A stretch of DNA of 64,000 bases from Micromonospora sp. WMMD961 (GCF_029626145.1 NZ_JARUBJ010000002.1:1022501-1086500), one strand, 5' to 3'. Shown: positions 1 through 8,168, counted from the stretch's first letter. Program-made: numbers and translations. Notes: generated by a model from the sequence alone, not told the origin.

Positions 1-446
<446 letters not shown>

Positions 447-447
<1 letters not shown>

Positions 448-710
448 CAGCCGACGACCTCGTGGTGTCGGTTGGTGATGGTGTGTTGGGTGACGATGAT
501 GCGGCAGGCGCCGCACTGGCGGTCGGCCGGTTCGTGCCGGTGGCACGGAACAGTGGTGGTCGTGTCGCCGCAGCGGATCGTGGCCGGGGTGCGGCAGGGA
601 CCGCCGGGGATGACGTCGACGACGGTGCGTCGGGTGTCGTAGATGTGTGGTTCGGCGAAGGCCGGGCAGGTGTGGAAGGTGTAGTCGATGTCGACGACGT
701 GGATGGTCAT
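447..710 (-). CDS. Small Cys/His-rich AICE protein
   Basis: An 87-aa protein between the DUF2637 membrane protein and repSA, sharing ATGA overlaps with both. Cysteines occur near residues 15, 39 and 47, followed by CHRH and CGAC motifs (about 56-71), suggesting a small metal-binding fold. I do not recognise a named family. The position directly before repSA in a coupled cascade suggests an accessory role in replication or its control, which is inference. The coding call rests on the tight overlaps at both ends. Confidence 0.75.
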
Positions 711-1534
711 CGGGCACCACCCGTGACGGGGGTGCCGTTGACGGCCGGGGTGTGGCCGGTGATGGTGTGCAGCAGTTCCCGGGCGATGTCCGGGGTGACG
801 GAGAGCAGGCCGGCGAGTTCGTCGATGGTGATGGGTCGGCCGGTGCTCTGTTCGTGGCGTCCGACAACGAATCGGGCGGTGGGCATCAGGTGCGCCGGAA
901 CCTCGGGCCGGGCGGCCGGGATCGGGGTGAAGGCGGGTGCCGTGATGGCGGCCGGCGCAGGTGGCGGCGTGGCGTCGACGGCCGGCACAGGGGCCGGGGT
1001 GGTGTCGACGGCCGGCGTGGTGGTCGGCGCGGTGGCCGGTGTCGTGTCGGTGAGGTCGTTGACGGCGGCGAGGAGGGCGGCGGCTTCGGCTTGGATGGCG
1101 GCGAAGTCGGGGCGGATGCGTCCGGCGACGAGTTCGACGCCGATGACGAGGACGACGACCAGGGCGAAGACCAGGCGTAGGCCGAGGCTGCCTGGTGAGG
1201 CGAAGTTGATGGTGGCCGACAGCATGGCGGCGGCGGCGAAGACAACCATGGCACCACGCTTGGCGTCTTTGGCGATACCGGAGGTGCGGACGACGGTCAG
1301 CATCGACACCATCGCGGCGTCGAAGATCAGCGGCACGAGGTAAGCGAAGTAGCCGGCGTTCTGAGTCCACAGGTAGTGGGCCTGGTGCAGGTAGCTGGTC
1401 AGCAAAGCGCCGAGCAGGACGAAGCGGTTGTACCGCTTGATGGAGGCAATCGCCTTGAGCATGGTCGGTACGGCGTTGCGGGCGTACTCGGCGGCGAACT
1501 GCTCGGTGACGGCAGTGGGGTCAGTGGTGGCCAT
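707..1534 (-). CDS. DUF2637 (SpdB-like) membrane protein
   Basis: A 275-aa protein with four hydrophobic segments in the first half (about residues 35-55, 62-82, 93-112 and 115-137). A Pro/Thr/Ala-rich linker follows (about 160-215), then a small C-terminal segment that looks like a winged helix, with STGRPITIDELAGLLSV. DUF2637 proteins sit in conjugative Streptomyces and Micromonospora elements next to tra genes and are linked to plasmid spread (Spd) functions. A good ribosome binding site, GGAGGTGA, lies just before the ATG at 1534. The start overlaps the preceding gene by 14 nt and the stop overlaps the next start. Confidence 0.85.
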   Translation of the reverse strand: MATTDPTAVTEQFAAEYARNAVPTMLKAIASIKRYNRFVLLGALLTSYLHQAHYLWTQNAGYFAYLVPLIFDAAMVSMLTVVRTSGIAKDAKRGAMVVFAAAAMLSATINFASPGSLGLRLVFALVVVLVIGVELVAGRIRPDFAAIQAEAAALLAAVNDLTDTTPATAPTTTPAVDTTPAPVPAVDATPPPAPAAITAPAFTPIPAARPEVPAHLMPTARFVVGRHEQSTGRPITIDELAGLLSVTPDIARELLHTITGHTPAVNGTPVTGGAR

Positions 1535-1817
1535 GGGGAGTCACCTCCGGAGCCGGGATGGCGTCGAGGGGGATGAGGTCGACCACGCCGGAGCAGTGGG
1601 CGCACATGATGGGGGCCAGCCCTTGGGCGGCGAGCTGCTGCCGGAAGCAGGGCAGGCAGGCGAAGTCGGCCGGGAACAGTCCGTCGCCCTCGCAGAGGGC
1701 GCAGGCTCCGAGGCAGACGGGGCAGGGCTTGTAGACCGGGCCGAGGATGTCGTGGATGCCGGCAGGGCTGCTGCCCTCGATGCACCACAGGCAGGGGTCA
1801 GATAGGTGGAAGCTCAC
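1521..1817 (-). CDS. Small zinc-ribbon-like AICE protein
   Basis: A 98-aa protein starting with GTG at 1817, whose start overlaps the previous stop as GTGA. It contains several CxxC pairs (CLWC near the N-terminus, CPVCLGACALC, CLPC, CAHC), so it very likely binds zinc with two or more clusters. No named family is recognised. Comparable Cys-rich small proteins are common between the tra and rep genes of AICEs. Function unknown; a DNA- or protein-binding accessory role is a guess. Confidence 0.72.
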   Translation of the reverse strand: MSFHLSDPCLWCIEGSSPAGIHDILGPVYKPCPVCLGACALCEGDGLFPADFACLPCFRQQLAAQGLAPIMCAHCSGVVDLIPLDAIPAPEVTPHGHH

Positions 1818-2224
1818 GACGGGTTCCCTTCGTGGCAGTCGAGGCATTCGCCGTAGCGGCGGGGGATGTAGTAGGGCTTGACCTGCTGGCAGATCCGGCA
1901 GGTCCGGCGGGCACGAAGCGCCTTGGCGATGGCCTCCCGCTGAGCGGGCGTGGCAGTGCGCTTCGGTGCTGCCATGTCGAGGCGGTAGAGGTAGGCGACC
2001 CGATGCTGTTTGCGGTGCCGCCAATAGATCTGCGCAATGGGGTCTTGGCCGTTGGGGCGAAGGCCGGCGGCGCGCAGCTGCCGCACGGTGGCCAGGCCGT
2101 CGGGGGCGCAGTGGTAGGGGAAGGTGGGGAACCCGTAGCGGGTGCCGAGCGGGTCGTAGAACTCGACCCGGATGCCGGTGCGCTCGGCCAGGTTGTCGAG
2201 GTCGACGCTGCGCAGGTCGGTCAT
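1814..2224 (-). CDS. Conserved AICE protein with C-terminal zinc ribbon
   Basis: A 136-aa protein, starting with ATG at 2224 that overlaps the preceding stop. The N-terminal half has a motif-rich region around RVEFYDPLGTRYGFPTFPYH. The basic middle resembles a nucleic-acid-binding region, and the C-terminus has two CxxC pairs (CRIC and CLDC) about 20 residues apart. Very similar proteins occur in Streptomyces and Micromonospora AICEs in this same position. No activity is established. The zinc ribbon plus basic stretch suggest DNA binding. Confidence 0.78.
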   Translation of the reverse strand: MTDLRSVDLDNLAERTGIRVEFYDPLGTRYGFPTFPYHCAPDGLATVRQLRAAGLRPNGQDPIAQIYWRHRKQHRVAYLYRLDMAAPKRTATPAQREAIAKALRARRTCRICQQVKPYYIPRRYGECLDCHEGNPS

Positions 2225-2523
2225 GGTTTGTCACCGCCCCAGCGCTGTTGGGCGGCCTGCTTGGAGATTCCGAGCCGGGAGCCGATTTCCGACCAGGAGT
2301 AGCCGAACGTGCGGAGGCCGATCACGGCCTCACCGATGGCGTCGTCAATGACCGACGACAGGGCGACCAGGTCGCGCAGTGCTTCCACATCGCCGGTGGC
2401 GACGCGACGACCGTGAGCGCGGATGATCCGGCGGCCGAACGCGGCGAACTCGTCGTTCTCGACGACATTGCGGCGCTTCTGCCGAGGAAGCTTCGGCGTC
2501 AAGGGCTTCTTGACGGTGCTCAT
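2221..2523 (-). CDS. Small helix-turn-helix protein
   Basis: A 100-aa protein. The C-terminal 35 residues read as a helix-turn-helix: YSWSEIGSRLGISKQAAQQR, similar to sigma-4 or MerR/Xis-type HTHs. The N-terminus is Lys/Arg-rich. ATG at 2523 overlaps the preceding stop (TAATG) and its own stop overlaps the next ATG. It is probably a DNA-binding regulator of the element, but no family assignment is certain. Confidence 0.75.
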   Translation of the reverse strand: MSTVKKPLTPKLPRQKRRNVVENDEFAAFGRRIIRAHGRRVATGDVEALRDLVALSSVIDDAIGEAVIGLRTFGYSWSEIGSRLGISKQAAQQRWGGDKP

Positions 2524-2966
2524 TAGTTCTCGCCTCCCGTGATGTGGAGGCAGTCCCACTCGTCGGCAGCCGCTTCCAGGGCGGTGATGACCTGCTCGGC
2601 AGTGCGGGCCGGGTCGTCGTTCCACGAGTACGGGGAGTCCCACTCACCGAGTAGGTGGCCGTCCTCATCGACGAGGAAGATCGGGGCGATGGTGTCGAGG
2701 TAGTCGACGAACGCGCCGAGGGTGCCGAGGTAGTCGGCGAGGGTGTCGGGGCCGAGTTGGGAGAAGTGCTCGACGCGGTGTCCGGCGCAGGCGATGCCGA
2801 TAGCCCCGGCGGCGCAGGCCGGCGGGGTGAGGTGGTCGGCGGGTTCGTAGATGTCGTAGTAGCTGCCCTGGGTCCAGCCGTGCCGGCGCAGGTAGAGAGC
2901 AGCCATCCGCAGCAGATCGGCCGGTGTGACCGGTGCTGTGGTGGGTGGGTTCTGGGTAGCCTTCAT
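2523..2966 (-). CDS. DUF6197-like AICE protein
   Basis: A 147-aa protein from the ATG at 2966, preferred over the upstream GTG at 2975 because the ribosome binding site AAAGGA is about 10 nt before 2966. It has the pattern LRRHGWTQGSYYD near residue 30 and then PACAAGAIGIAC, typical of the DUF6197 family found in actinobacterial mobile elements. Function unknown. The stop overlaps the next gene's ATG, so the two are coupled. Confidence 0.75.
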   Translation of the reverse strand: MKATQNPPTTAPVTPADLLRMAALYLRRHGWTQGSYYDIYEPADHLTPPACAAGAIGIACAGHRVEHFSQLGPDTLADYLGTLGAFVDYLDTIAPIFLVDEDGHLLGEWDSPYSWNDDPARTAEQVITALEAAADEWDCLHITGGEN

Positions 2967-3052
2967 GGCAACCACGTCCTTTCAGAAGGGCTTGGTGGGA
3001 GGTCGGCGGAACCGGTTCGCTTTCCAGGGCTGAGGCCGGTTCCGTCGGCCGA

Positions 3053-3262
3053 TCAGTGAGTGCGCAGCCGCAGGTAGCGGCGTTGGCGGTTGTCGTCGCC
3101 GCCCATTGGCGTCGGTGAGGACAGGTAGACCAGTCGGCCGCTGGCGGACGCGGCGCGGACCATGACGGCGATGTCCTCAGGACGGCCGATGACCCACAGT
3201 TCGGTGAATTGGGCGGCCCGCTGGTTGTTGGCCTTGGCGTAGGCGCGTTCGCGGGTGGTCAT
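3053..3262 (-). CDS. Small conserved AICE protein
   Basis: A 69-aa protein whose ATG at 3262 overlaps the stop of the traB-like gene (ATGA). The sequence is polar and basic at the C-terminus (RQRRYLRLRTH) with no recognised domain. The coupled start and the conserved operon position are the main evidence. Function unknown. Confidence 0.65.
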   Translation of the reverse strand: MTTRERAYAKANNQRAAQFTELWVIGRPEDIAVMVRAASASGRLVYLSSPTPMGGDDNRQRRYLRLRTH

Positions 3263-4128
3263 GCCGCCATCTCCCACTCCGTGGAGGTGCCGGCCGGGAT
3301 GGGAAGGCCGCCGGGGCGGCGGGTCCAGGCGGCGTAGTCGGCGATGTTGTAGATGTCGGTGTCGGTGAGGTAGGCGGCCTTGATGCGGCGGGGGACGCCG
3401 CCTTCGGCCAGGAGGTACGCCGCGCCTTGGTTGGTGGGCGCAATGTCGGAGGCGGTGTAGCCCTGCTCGGCCCAGCCTTGGCCGAGGATGATGTTGGAGC
3501 TGTTCAGCGAGGTGCACCGGAACGCGGCCCGGTAGCCGAACAGGTCCCGCAACGAGGCGGGGATGATGTCCCACGACGGGCGCTGAGTCGCCGCGACGAC
3601 GGGCATGCCGCAGGCCCGGCCGAGGGAGACGAGCCCTCGCAGGAGAGTGGAGAACTCCTCCTGCTGTGCCTTGGTGCCGAGCACCGTGGAGAACATGGCG
3701 AGTTCGTCGATGACGGTGAGGATGACCGACATGCCGTCATCGGGGCCGAGCTTGCGGCGCCGGTTGGCGAGCAGCCAGGTGTAGCGGTTGGTGGCCACGG
3801 TCAGCAGGCGACGCAGGACCGAGATGCCCTGGTCGATGTCGGGGCCGATGAACGCGTCGGCGAGGTCGCGCCAGGGGCCGAGTTCGACGAGTTTGGCGTC
3901 GAAGAGTACGAGGCGGGTCAGGTCGGACAGGACGCCGTGGGCGCAGATGTTGTTGACCAGGCCGGACTTGCCGCCGCCGGGCTCACCAGCGGCGAGCAGG
4001 TTGTGGTAGACGACGTCGAGGTAGACGGGTTGGCCGAACTCGTCGATCCCGATGAACACCGGGTCGAACATCGACAGGCCAGCACCCACCGGCACCGCGC
4101 CAGCGGTGGTGGGAGATGTGGTGGTCAT
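3259..4128 (-). CDS. traB: FtsK/SpoIIIE-type DNA translocase (TraB/TraSA-like)
   Basis: A 289-aa P-loop ATPase. Walker A is GEPGGGKSG at about residues 50-58 and Walker B is VILTVIDELAMF near residue 136. A conserved AATQRPS segment follows. Its length is close to TraSA of pSAM2, about 300 aa. Such proteins form a membrane-associated hexameric pump that moves double-stranded DNA between mycelia during conjugation, without a relaxase. Start chosen at ATG 4128 because GGAGGG lies 6-7 nt upstream; an in-frame upstream start at 4182 is possible. Neighbouring membrane proteins (4212-5153, 707-1534) are probable partners in transfer or spread. Confidence 0.9.
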   Translation of the reverse strand: MTTTSPTTAGAVPVGAGLSMFDPVFIGIDEFGQPVYLDVVYHNLLAAGEPGGGKSGLVNNICAHGVLSDLTRLVLFDAKLVELGPWRDLADAFIGPDIDQGISVLRRLLTVATNRYTWLLANRRRKLGPDDGMSVILTVIDELAMFSTVLGTKAQQEEFSTLLRGLVSLGRACGMPVVAATQRPSWDIIPASLRDLFGYRAAFRCTSLNSSNIILGQGWAEQGYTASDIAPTNQGAAYLLAEGGVPRRIKAAYLTDTDIYNIADYAAWTRRPGGLPIPAGTSTEWEMAA

Positions 4129-4211
4129 GAGGTGCCCTCCTGGGCGTAGTGGGCGCGAGGAACCACACGAACGAGCCGTCATGGCTCCTCGCGTCCCGAG
4201 ATGGGTGAAGG

Positions 4212-5153
4212 TCAGATCCAGTCGGAGGTGTCGTCGTCTTCCACGGACGACGCAGACGAAGCCGCGGGCTTGCTGCCGTTGGCCGTCGTCGGGGCCGGCT
4301 TCTTGCCGGCCGGCTTGCCCTGGGTCGGAAGGTTGATCGTCGGAGCGGTGACGTCCGGCAGATCCAGGGCGGTAGGCACCGTCAGCGGTGACGCCGAGAC
4401 CGGTGCGGCCAGGTCGATCACGTCGACCAGAGGTGAACCGACGTGGGCGGTGAGCACCTCGCGGCGTTTGATGTCGAACCGCAGGTAGGCGGCGTTGTTC
4501 TCCGAAGCGCGCTCGATGAGCACGGTGGAGGCGTGGCAGGTGACCGCGATCTTGTCGAGGCGGGATTCCAGATCCTTAGCCGACAGGCCGGGGCGGAGGT
4601 AGACCCAGACCCGTTCACCAACCGGGGTGGGGCGAGCCCACAGGATCAGCGGCAGCGACCCGGACTGGTTGGCGATGATGAACTGCGCGAAGCACACGCG
4701 CAGCCGGTGCCGCACCACGAGGCACCACATCCAGGCGATGACGCAGCGACGGACCGCCGGGATGGCGGCGGGGACGCCGACGACCAGGGCGACCACGAGC
4801 AGGGTCACCAGGGTCGGGGTGTGGTTGGCGAGCTGCACCCACGCGGTGAGCAGCAGAACCGCCATGGCGGTTTCGAGGCTCCACCACCACAGCAGCCGAA
4901 TCACCGGCCAGATCCGCACGAGCAGCCAGGCGAGGGCACCGGTCGGAACGCCGATCAGGGCACCGACGAACAGGGACACGATCGGGTGCCAGTAGGAAGC
5001 GGCCACCACGGCCGACAACAGGCCGACGATGACCGCCGTGAGGATGAACGCCATCTTGGCGTTACGTGCGGAGGAACGGTGGACCTTGGCCTCGATGACC
5101 GTCACCGTTCCGGTTGACTTGCCGCCGAAGCGGCGGGGGCTAGACTTGGACAC
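4212..5153 (-). CDS. AICE membrane protein upstream of traB
   Basis: A 313-aa protein starting with GTG at 5153, 6 nt after GGGAGGA. Four hydrophobic segments occupy roughly residues 35-135, arranged as two hairpins. A soluble domain follows (about 150-265), with a Pro/Ala/Lys-rich tail ending in an acidic DDDTSDWI. Placement directly before the FtsK-like gene suggests a membrane anchor or partner for the DNA pump; that is inference. No enzyme motif is visible. Confidence 0.8.
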   Translation of the reverse strand: MSKSSPRRFGGKSTGTVTVIEAKVHRSSARNAKMAFILTAVIVGLLSAVVAASYWHPIVSLFVGALIGVPTGALAWLLVRIWPVIRLLWWWSLETAMAVLLLTAWVQLANHTPTLVTLLVVALVVGVPAAIPAVRRCVIAWMWCLVVRHRLRVCFAQFIIANQSGSLPLILWARPTPVGERVWVYLRPGLSAKDLESRLDKIAVTCHASTVLIERASENNAAYLRFDIKRREVLTAHVGSPLVDVIDLAAPVSASPLTVPTALDLPDVTAPTINLPTQGKPAGKKPAPTTANGSKPAASSASSVEDDDTSDWI

Positions 5154-5198
5154 GACGAGTCCTCCCAATGCCAGTTGGGTTGGATGAGTGGGCGGCAC

Positions 5199-5236
5199 CG
5201 GGGTCGGCAGACGTAGGAGTCAGTACCGACCCCGGG
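5199..5236. repeat. Hairpin 1 with shared loop GTAGGAGTCAG
   Basis: A perfect 10-bp inverted repeat (CCGGGGTCGG at 5199-5208, CCGACCCCGG at 5227-5236) encloses an 18-nt loop. The loop contains GTAGGAGTCAG (5214-5224), which recurs in hairpin 2. It lies in the 247-bp gap before the 313-aa membrane protein gene. It could be a leader RNA element or a DNA site for replication or transfer. Confidence 0.6.
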
Positions 5237-5279
5237 CCATTTCTTTGGGGTTGTCACCACTGCCAGGTGGCGACCGGAC

Positions 5280-5311
5280 CGGGAGATGTAGGAGTCAGGA
5301 ACACTCCCGGG
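5280..5311. repeat. Hairpin 2 with shared loop GTAGGAGTCAG
   Basis: A perfect 7-bp stem (CCGGGAG at 5280-5286, CTCCCGG at 5305-5311) encloses another 18-nt loop with GTAGGAGTCAG at 5289-5299. The stem sequence differs from hairpin 1 but remains paired, while the loop core is identical. This suggests selection on a stem-loop rather than a simple duplication. Confidence 0.6.
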
Positions 5312-5400
5312 ACCGCATTGAGGTGGGATTCAGCGGACCATCAGGCCGCTAGGGTGGCCACGGACACCAGTGGCACACACAGCACAGCGGTGCGAGGGAC

Positions 5401-5718
5401 CTACTTGGCCGGAGAACCAGTCTTCGGCTTCAGCGAGACCGCCCGGAACGCGACGCCGTTACGCCCGTTGGTCGCCCACGGAATGGCCTCCAACTGCTCG
5501 ACGGCCAGGAAGTCGCCCACCTTCACGCTCGGCTTCTCTCCCGCCGTGGTGATGGTGATGACCTCCCCGCCGTTCTCGTCGAGCACGAAGACCTGGGTGG
5601 ACCACATGAGCCGGCCCGTGTTCTTCTCGGACTTCTGGTTGCCGTTCTGGTCGTTCTTCGGCTCCGGGTCCTTCGACGCCGTCACCTGCTTGTTCGTGGT
5701 GTCCACGTACAGCTTCAC
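5401..5718 (-). CDS. Conserved AICE protein, first gene of leftward operon
   Basis: A 105-aa protein from GTG at 5718, with AGGAGGT 5 nt upstream. It is mainly beta-strand in character (KLYVDTTNKQVTASKD, MWSTQVFVLDENGGEV). Homologues are common in pSAM2-like elements just upstream of transfer genes, but I know no established function. Being first after the divergent regulatory region, it is probably the leader gene of the transfer/replication operon. Confidence 0.75.
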   Translation of the reverse strand: MKLYVDTTNKQVTASKDPEPKNDQNGNQKSEKNTGRLMWSTQVFVLDENGGEVITITTAGEKPSVKVGDFLAVEQLEAIPWATNGRNGVAFRAVSLKPKTGSPAK

Positions 5719-5821
5719 AACAGACCTCCTGTGTCTGAGCGCATCCCTTGTTGGACGACTGCTCGGTGATGAGTCCACTGTCGCCACACTGGGTGTCACG
5801 GCATCACCACTCGCGCTGTAC

Positions 5822-5837
5822 GTCTTGGGACGTCCCC
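5822..5837 (+). promoter_or_regulatory. Candidate operator in divergent promoter region
   Basis: GTCTTGGGACGTCCCC lies 41-56 nt before the XRE regulator start and contains the perfect palindrome GGGACGTCCC. A near copy, GTCCCGAGACGTCCCC, is upstream of the HD-domain gene at 7675-7690 (13 of 16 identical). It is probably a binding site for an element regulator, perhaps the adjacent XRE protein. Confidence 0.45.
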
Positions 5838-5877
5838 GCTAAGCTCAAGTCGTCCCCCACGTCCAAGGGAGTACGCA

Positions 5878-6636
5878 ATGGCGAATGAGCGGTTACGCGA
5901 GGCGATGCTCAAGGTCGGGTTGTCCACATACGAGCTAGCAGAGCGCATAGACGTCAACCCGAAGACAGCGGAGCGATGGGTGACGCTCGACCGCGCGCCT
6001 TACCCACGCCATCGACATGCCATCGCCGCCATCGTGCAGGAACGCGAGGCGTACCTGTGGCCGAAGGTCGTTTCGCCGGAACGAGCAACGCGTATCGCAG
6101 AATCTGAACTCGTTCACGTCTACCCGCGTCGTGCGGCCATCCCGTTGGACATCTGGGGCCGACTGATCGATCAGGCCACCGAGGAGATCGGGATCCTGGT
6201 CTATGCCGGGCTGTTCCTCCCAGAGCAGGTTCCAAGCATCATCAAGGACTTGACCATGAAGGCGCAGGCAGGAGTCCGGGTACGGCTTCTCCTAGGCGAC
6301 CCGAAGTCGCAAGCGGTGGCGGCCCGAGGAGCGGAGGAGGGAATCGGGGACGCGATGGCCGGCAAGGTGCACAACGTCCTGGCGTTCTACAACCAGCTCT
6401 GCGGCGTTGAAGGCATCTTCGCCCGCTTCCACGGCACCACGCTCTACAACTCGATCTACCGGTTCGACAACGAGCTACTCGTCAATACGCACGCATACGG
6501 ATTCCCAGCGGCTCACGCTCCGGTGTTGCACCTTCGGCGGCTTTCGGCAGGGGAGCTGTTCGACACCTACGCAGACAGCTTTGACCGCGTGTGGTCAAGT
6601 GGACACCCGATCTGGGGTCCGACCGTGGCAGCCTAG
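5878..6636 (+). CDS. XRE-type regulator with C-terminal effector-like domain
   Basis: A 252-aa protein. Residues 1-55 form a Cro/XRE helix-turn-helix (LSTYELAERIDVNPKTAERW). The remainder, about 70-250, is a separate globular domain of the type attached to HTH regulators in actinomycete elements (probably DUF5919). Ribosome binding site AAGGGAG precedes the ATG. It is divergent from the transfer operon, so it likely controls both directions. It occupies the place of the Pra/KorSA control genes of pSAM2, but sequence similarity to them is not claimed. The Nudix gene follows after 4 nt. Confidence 0.85.
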   Translation: MANERLREAMLKVGLSTYELAERIDVNPKTAERWVTLDRAPYPRHRHAIAAIVQEREAYLWPKVVSPERATRIAESELVHVYPRRAAIPLDIWGRLIDQATEEIGILVYAGLFLPEQVPSIIKDLTMKAQAGVRVRLLLGDPKSQAVAARGAEEGIGDAMAGKVHNVLAFYNQLCGVEGIFARFHGTTLYNSIYRFDNELLVNTHAYGFPAAHAPVLHLRRLSAGELFDTYADSFDRVWSSGHPIWGPTVAA

Positions 6637-6640
6637 AGGC

Positions 6641-7111
6641 ATGGCGAGGATCGAGCACTACAACGACCCGGACGCACCCAAGGCCAACAGCATCGTGGTA
6701 GCTGTGACGGTCTTCGTTCAAGACGGTCAAGGGCGTGTCCTGCTCATCCGGCGCACGGACAACGGCCTGTGGGCGCTACCGGGCGGCGCCCAGGACTTCG
6801 GTGAGTCCATCGCCGAAACAGCCGCGCGTGAGACTCGGGAAGAGGCCGGCGTCGAGGTTGAGGTTGTCGACATTGTGGGAACGTACACGGACCCGAGGCA
6901 TGTGGTGGAGTACAGCGATGGAGAGGTCCGGCAGCAGTTCTCCATTTGCTTCCGGGCTCGTTACGTCAGCGGCGAGTTGCGCACCAGCGAGGAGTCAGCC
7001 GAGGTGCGATGGGTGTCCCAGGACGAGCTAGACAGCCTGCCGATCCACCAGTCGATGCGGCTCCGGATCGATCACGGGTACGAGCGCCGAGCCAAGCCCT
7101 ACATTGGCTGA
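6641..7111 (+). CDS. Nudix hydrolase (Pif-like candidate)
   Basis: A 156-aa Nudix protein. The Nudix box GX5EX7REUXEEXGU is intact: G-AQDFGES-IAETAARETREEAG at about residues 48-70. In pSAM2 the Nudix-domain protein Pif gives immunity against incoming copies of the element, so a similar role is plausible here; a housekeeping nucleotide-sanitising activity is the alternative. ATG at 6641 follows the regulator stop by 4 nt, so the two are co-transcribed. Its 3' end overlaps the convergent HD-domain gene by 13 nt. Confidence 0.87.
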   Translation: MARIEHYNDPDAPKANSIVVAVTVFVQDGQGRVLLIRRTDNGLWALPGGAQDFGESIAETAARETREEAGVEVEVVDIVGTYTDPRHVVEYSDGEVRQQFSICFRARYVSGELRTSEESAEVRWVSQDELDSLPIHQSMRLRIDHGYERRAKPYIG

Positions 7112-7659
7112 GCAGCGAGAGTTGCTTCGGTCCGCTTGACAGCCTCAAGCAGTGTCGGCGTTGCCCGAGCCCAGAAGCGGACGACGATGCTGTCTGGCTC
7201 GTAACGCTGGTGAATCTCGGCCAACCGATCCAGCACATCCAGGTCTTGGCCATCGGGACCGGTGGTCATGTCAGCGAACCAAAGGGCATCCGCGGTTGGC
7301 GACCGTTCCTGGTCGAACTCCTCAGCAAGGACACTGCCGAGCCCCCGCTCGTCGGCCTCAAACTGAGCGCAGGAGTGATGGGCGACCAAGGCAGCGATCC
7401 TGCGCGGCCAACCGTTGGCCAGAAGCCAACGAGCACCATCGAGAGCGTGTAGACCTGTGTCTGCAACGCTAGAGGCATAGCCCAGGTCATGTAGCCATGC
7501 CGAAGCCACCAACGCCTGAGCATCAGCGTCGTCAAGAACATGAGCGATGCGGTCAGACTTCAAAGCGACAGCCTGCACATGCTTCCACCTTCGCGGCAGT
7601 CCGCCAGCCAGGTGGCGCTCTGCCAGCTCAGCGGCCTGCACTAGGAGGTCGTCATCCAC
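7099..7659 (-). CDS. HD-domain protein
   Basis: A 186-aa protein with an HD phosphohydrolase signature: His in RRWKHVQAVA (about residue 27), the HD pair in ASAWLHDLGYA (about 56-57), and a later Asp in WFADMTTG. It has the length and pattern of the stand-alone HD proteins often found in Streptomyces AICEs. The substrate is unknown; nucleotide hydrolysis is the family's usual chemistry. The gene is convergent with the Nudix gene and has a candidate operator upstream (7675-7690). Confidence 0.8.
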   Translation of the reverse strand: MDDDLLVQAAELAERHLAGGLPRRWKHVQAVALKSDRIAHVLDDADAQALVASAWLHDLGYASSVADTGLHALDGARWLLANGWPRRIAALVAHHSCAQFEADERGLGSVLAEEFDQERSPTADALWFADMTTGPDGQDLDVLDRLAEIHQRYEPDSIVVRFWARATPTLLEAVKRTEATLAAQPM

Positions 7660-7674
7660 GCATCCAGGCTACGC

Positions 7675-7690
7675 GTCCCGAGACGTCCCC
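7675..7690 (-). promoter_or_regulatory. Second copy of candidate operator, upstream of HD gene
   Basis: GTCCCGAGACGTCCCC, 16-31 nt upstream of the HD-domain start, matches the box at 5822-5837 in 13 of 16 positions. The two boxes would allow co-regulation of the regulator-Nudix pair and the HD gene. Confidence 0.4.
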
Positions 7691-7754
7691 AGCATCAGCC
7701 CATCGCTGCTTCGGGAGGTGCCGGCTGACTGTCGGACACCGGCAGTGTCAAGCC

Positions 7755-8015
7755 TCAGTCGCCAACCTGGCGTCGGTGCGACTCACGACGTAGCGGGTCG
7801 AGCATGCTCCTCCAGGTGCCGGCGGACAACGCCATCATGCGCTCAACCACATCCCGTGCTCGGTGCTCGTCGTCGAACTGGTGCCTTACCTCCTGGCCCT
7901 CGTCACCTCCGAGGCGTCCCCGCACGATCCACGAGTCCCCGTCTGACATCAACCAGATGTCGCGCCGTCCCATCCGGCCCCACACGCCGTTCCACCAGCG
8001 GCCCTGCACATCCAC
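7755..8015 (-). CDS. Small hypothetical protein
   Basis: An 86-aa product starting with GTG at 8015. It has a compact composition (RRDIWLMSDGDSWIVRGRLGG) that reads as a real beta-rich protein and resembles small proteins seen in other actinomycete elements. No strong ribosome binding site is visible and no domain is recognised. Coding is likely but not certain. Confidence 0.55.
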   Translation of the reverse strand: MDVQGRWWNGVWGRMGRRDIWLMSDGDSWIVRGRLGGDEGQEVRHQFDDEHRARDVVERMMALSAGTWRSMLDPLRRESHRRQVGD

Positions 8016-8131
8016 ACCGAGAGCCTATCGAACGCACGTACGAAGCAGCCGGCTGCCGGCAATGTTGTGCAAAGTTTCTGTACGTCTTCAAGGCGGCCCG
8101 AGACGGGCCGCAAGCGCCGCCGATTGGGCGT

Positions 8132-8168
8132 CATGACCGCCCGGCCGGGGGATGGCCGGGCGGTCATG
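8132..8168. repeat. Perfect 15-bp inverted repeat
   Basis: CATGACCGCCCGGCC (8132-8146) and its exact reverse complement (8154-8168) flank a 7-nt loop. It has no T tract on either side, so it may be a terminator-like hairpin, a protein site, or the edge of an inserted segment. It lies upstream of the lower-GC cargo block. Confidence 0.55.

Noticed and set aside
5168..5842. 224-codon plus-strand frame over the hairpin region
   Set aside because: It passes through the twin hairpins and opposite to the 105-aa gene, with no start site; the paired repeats are better explained as structure.
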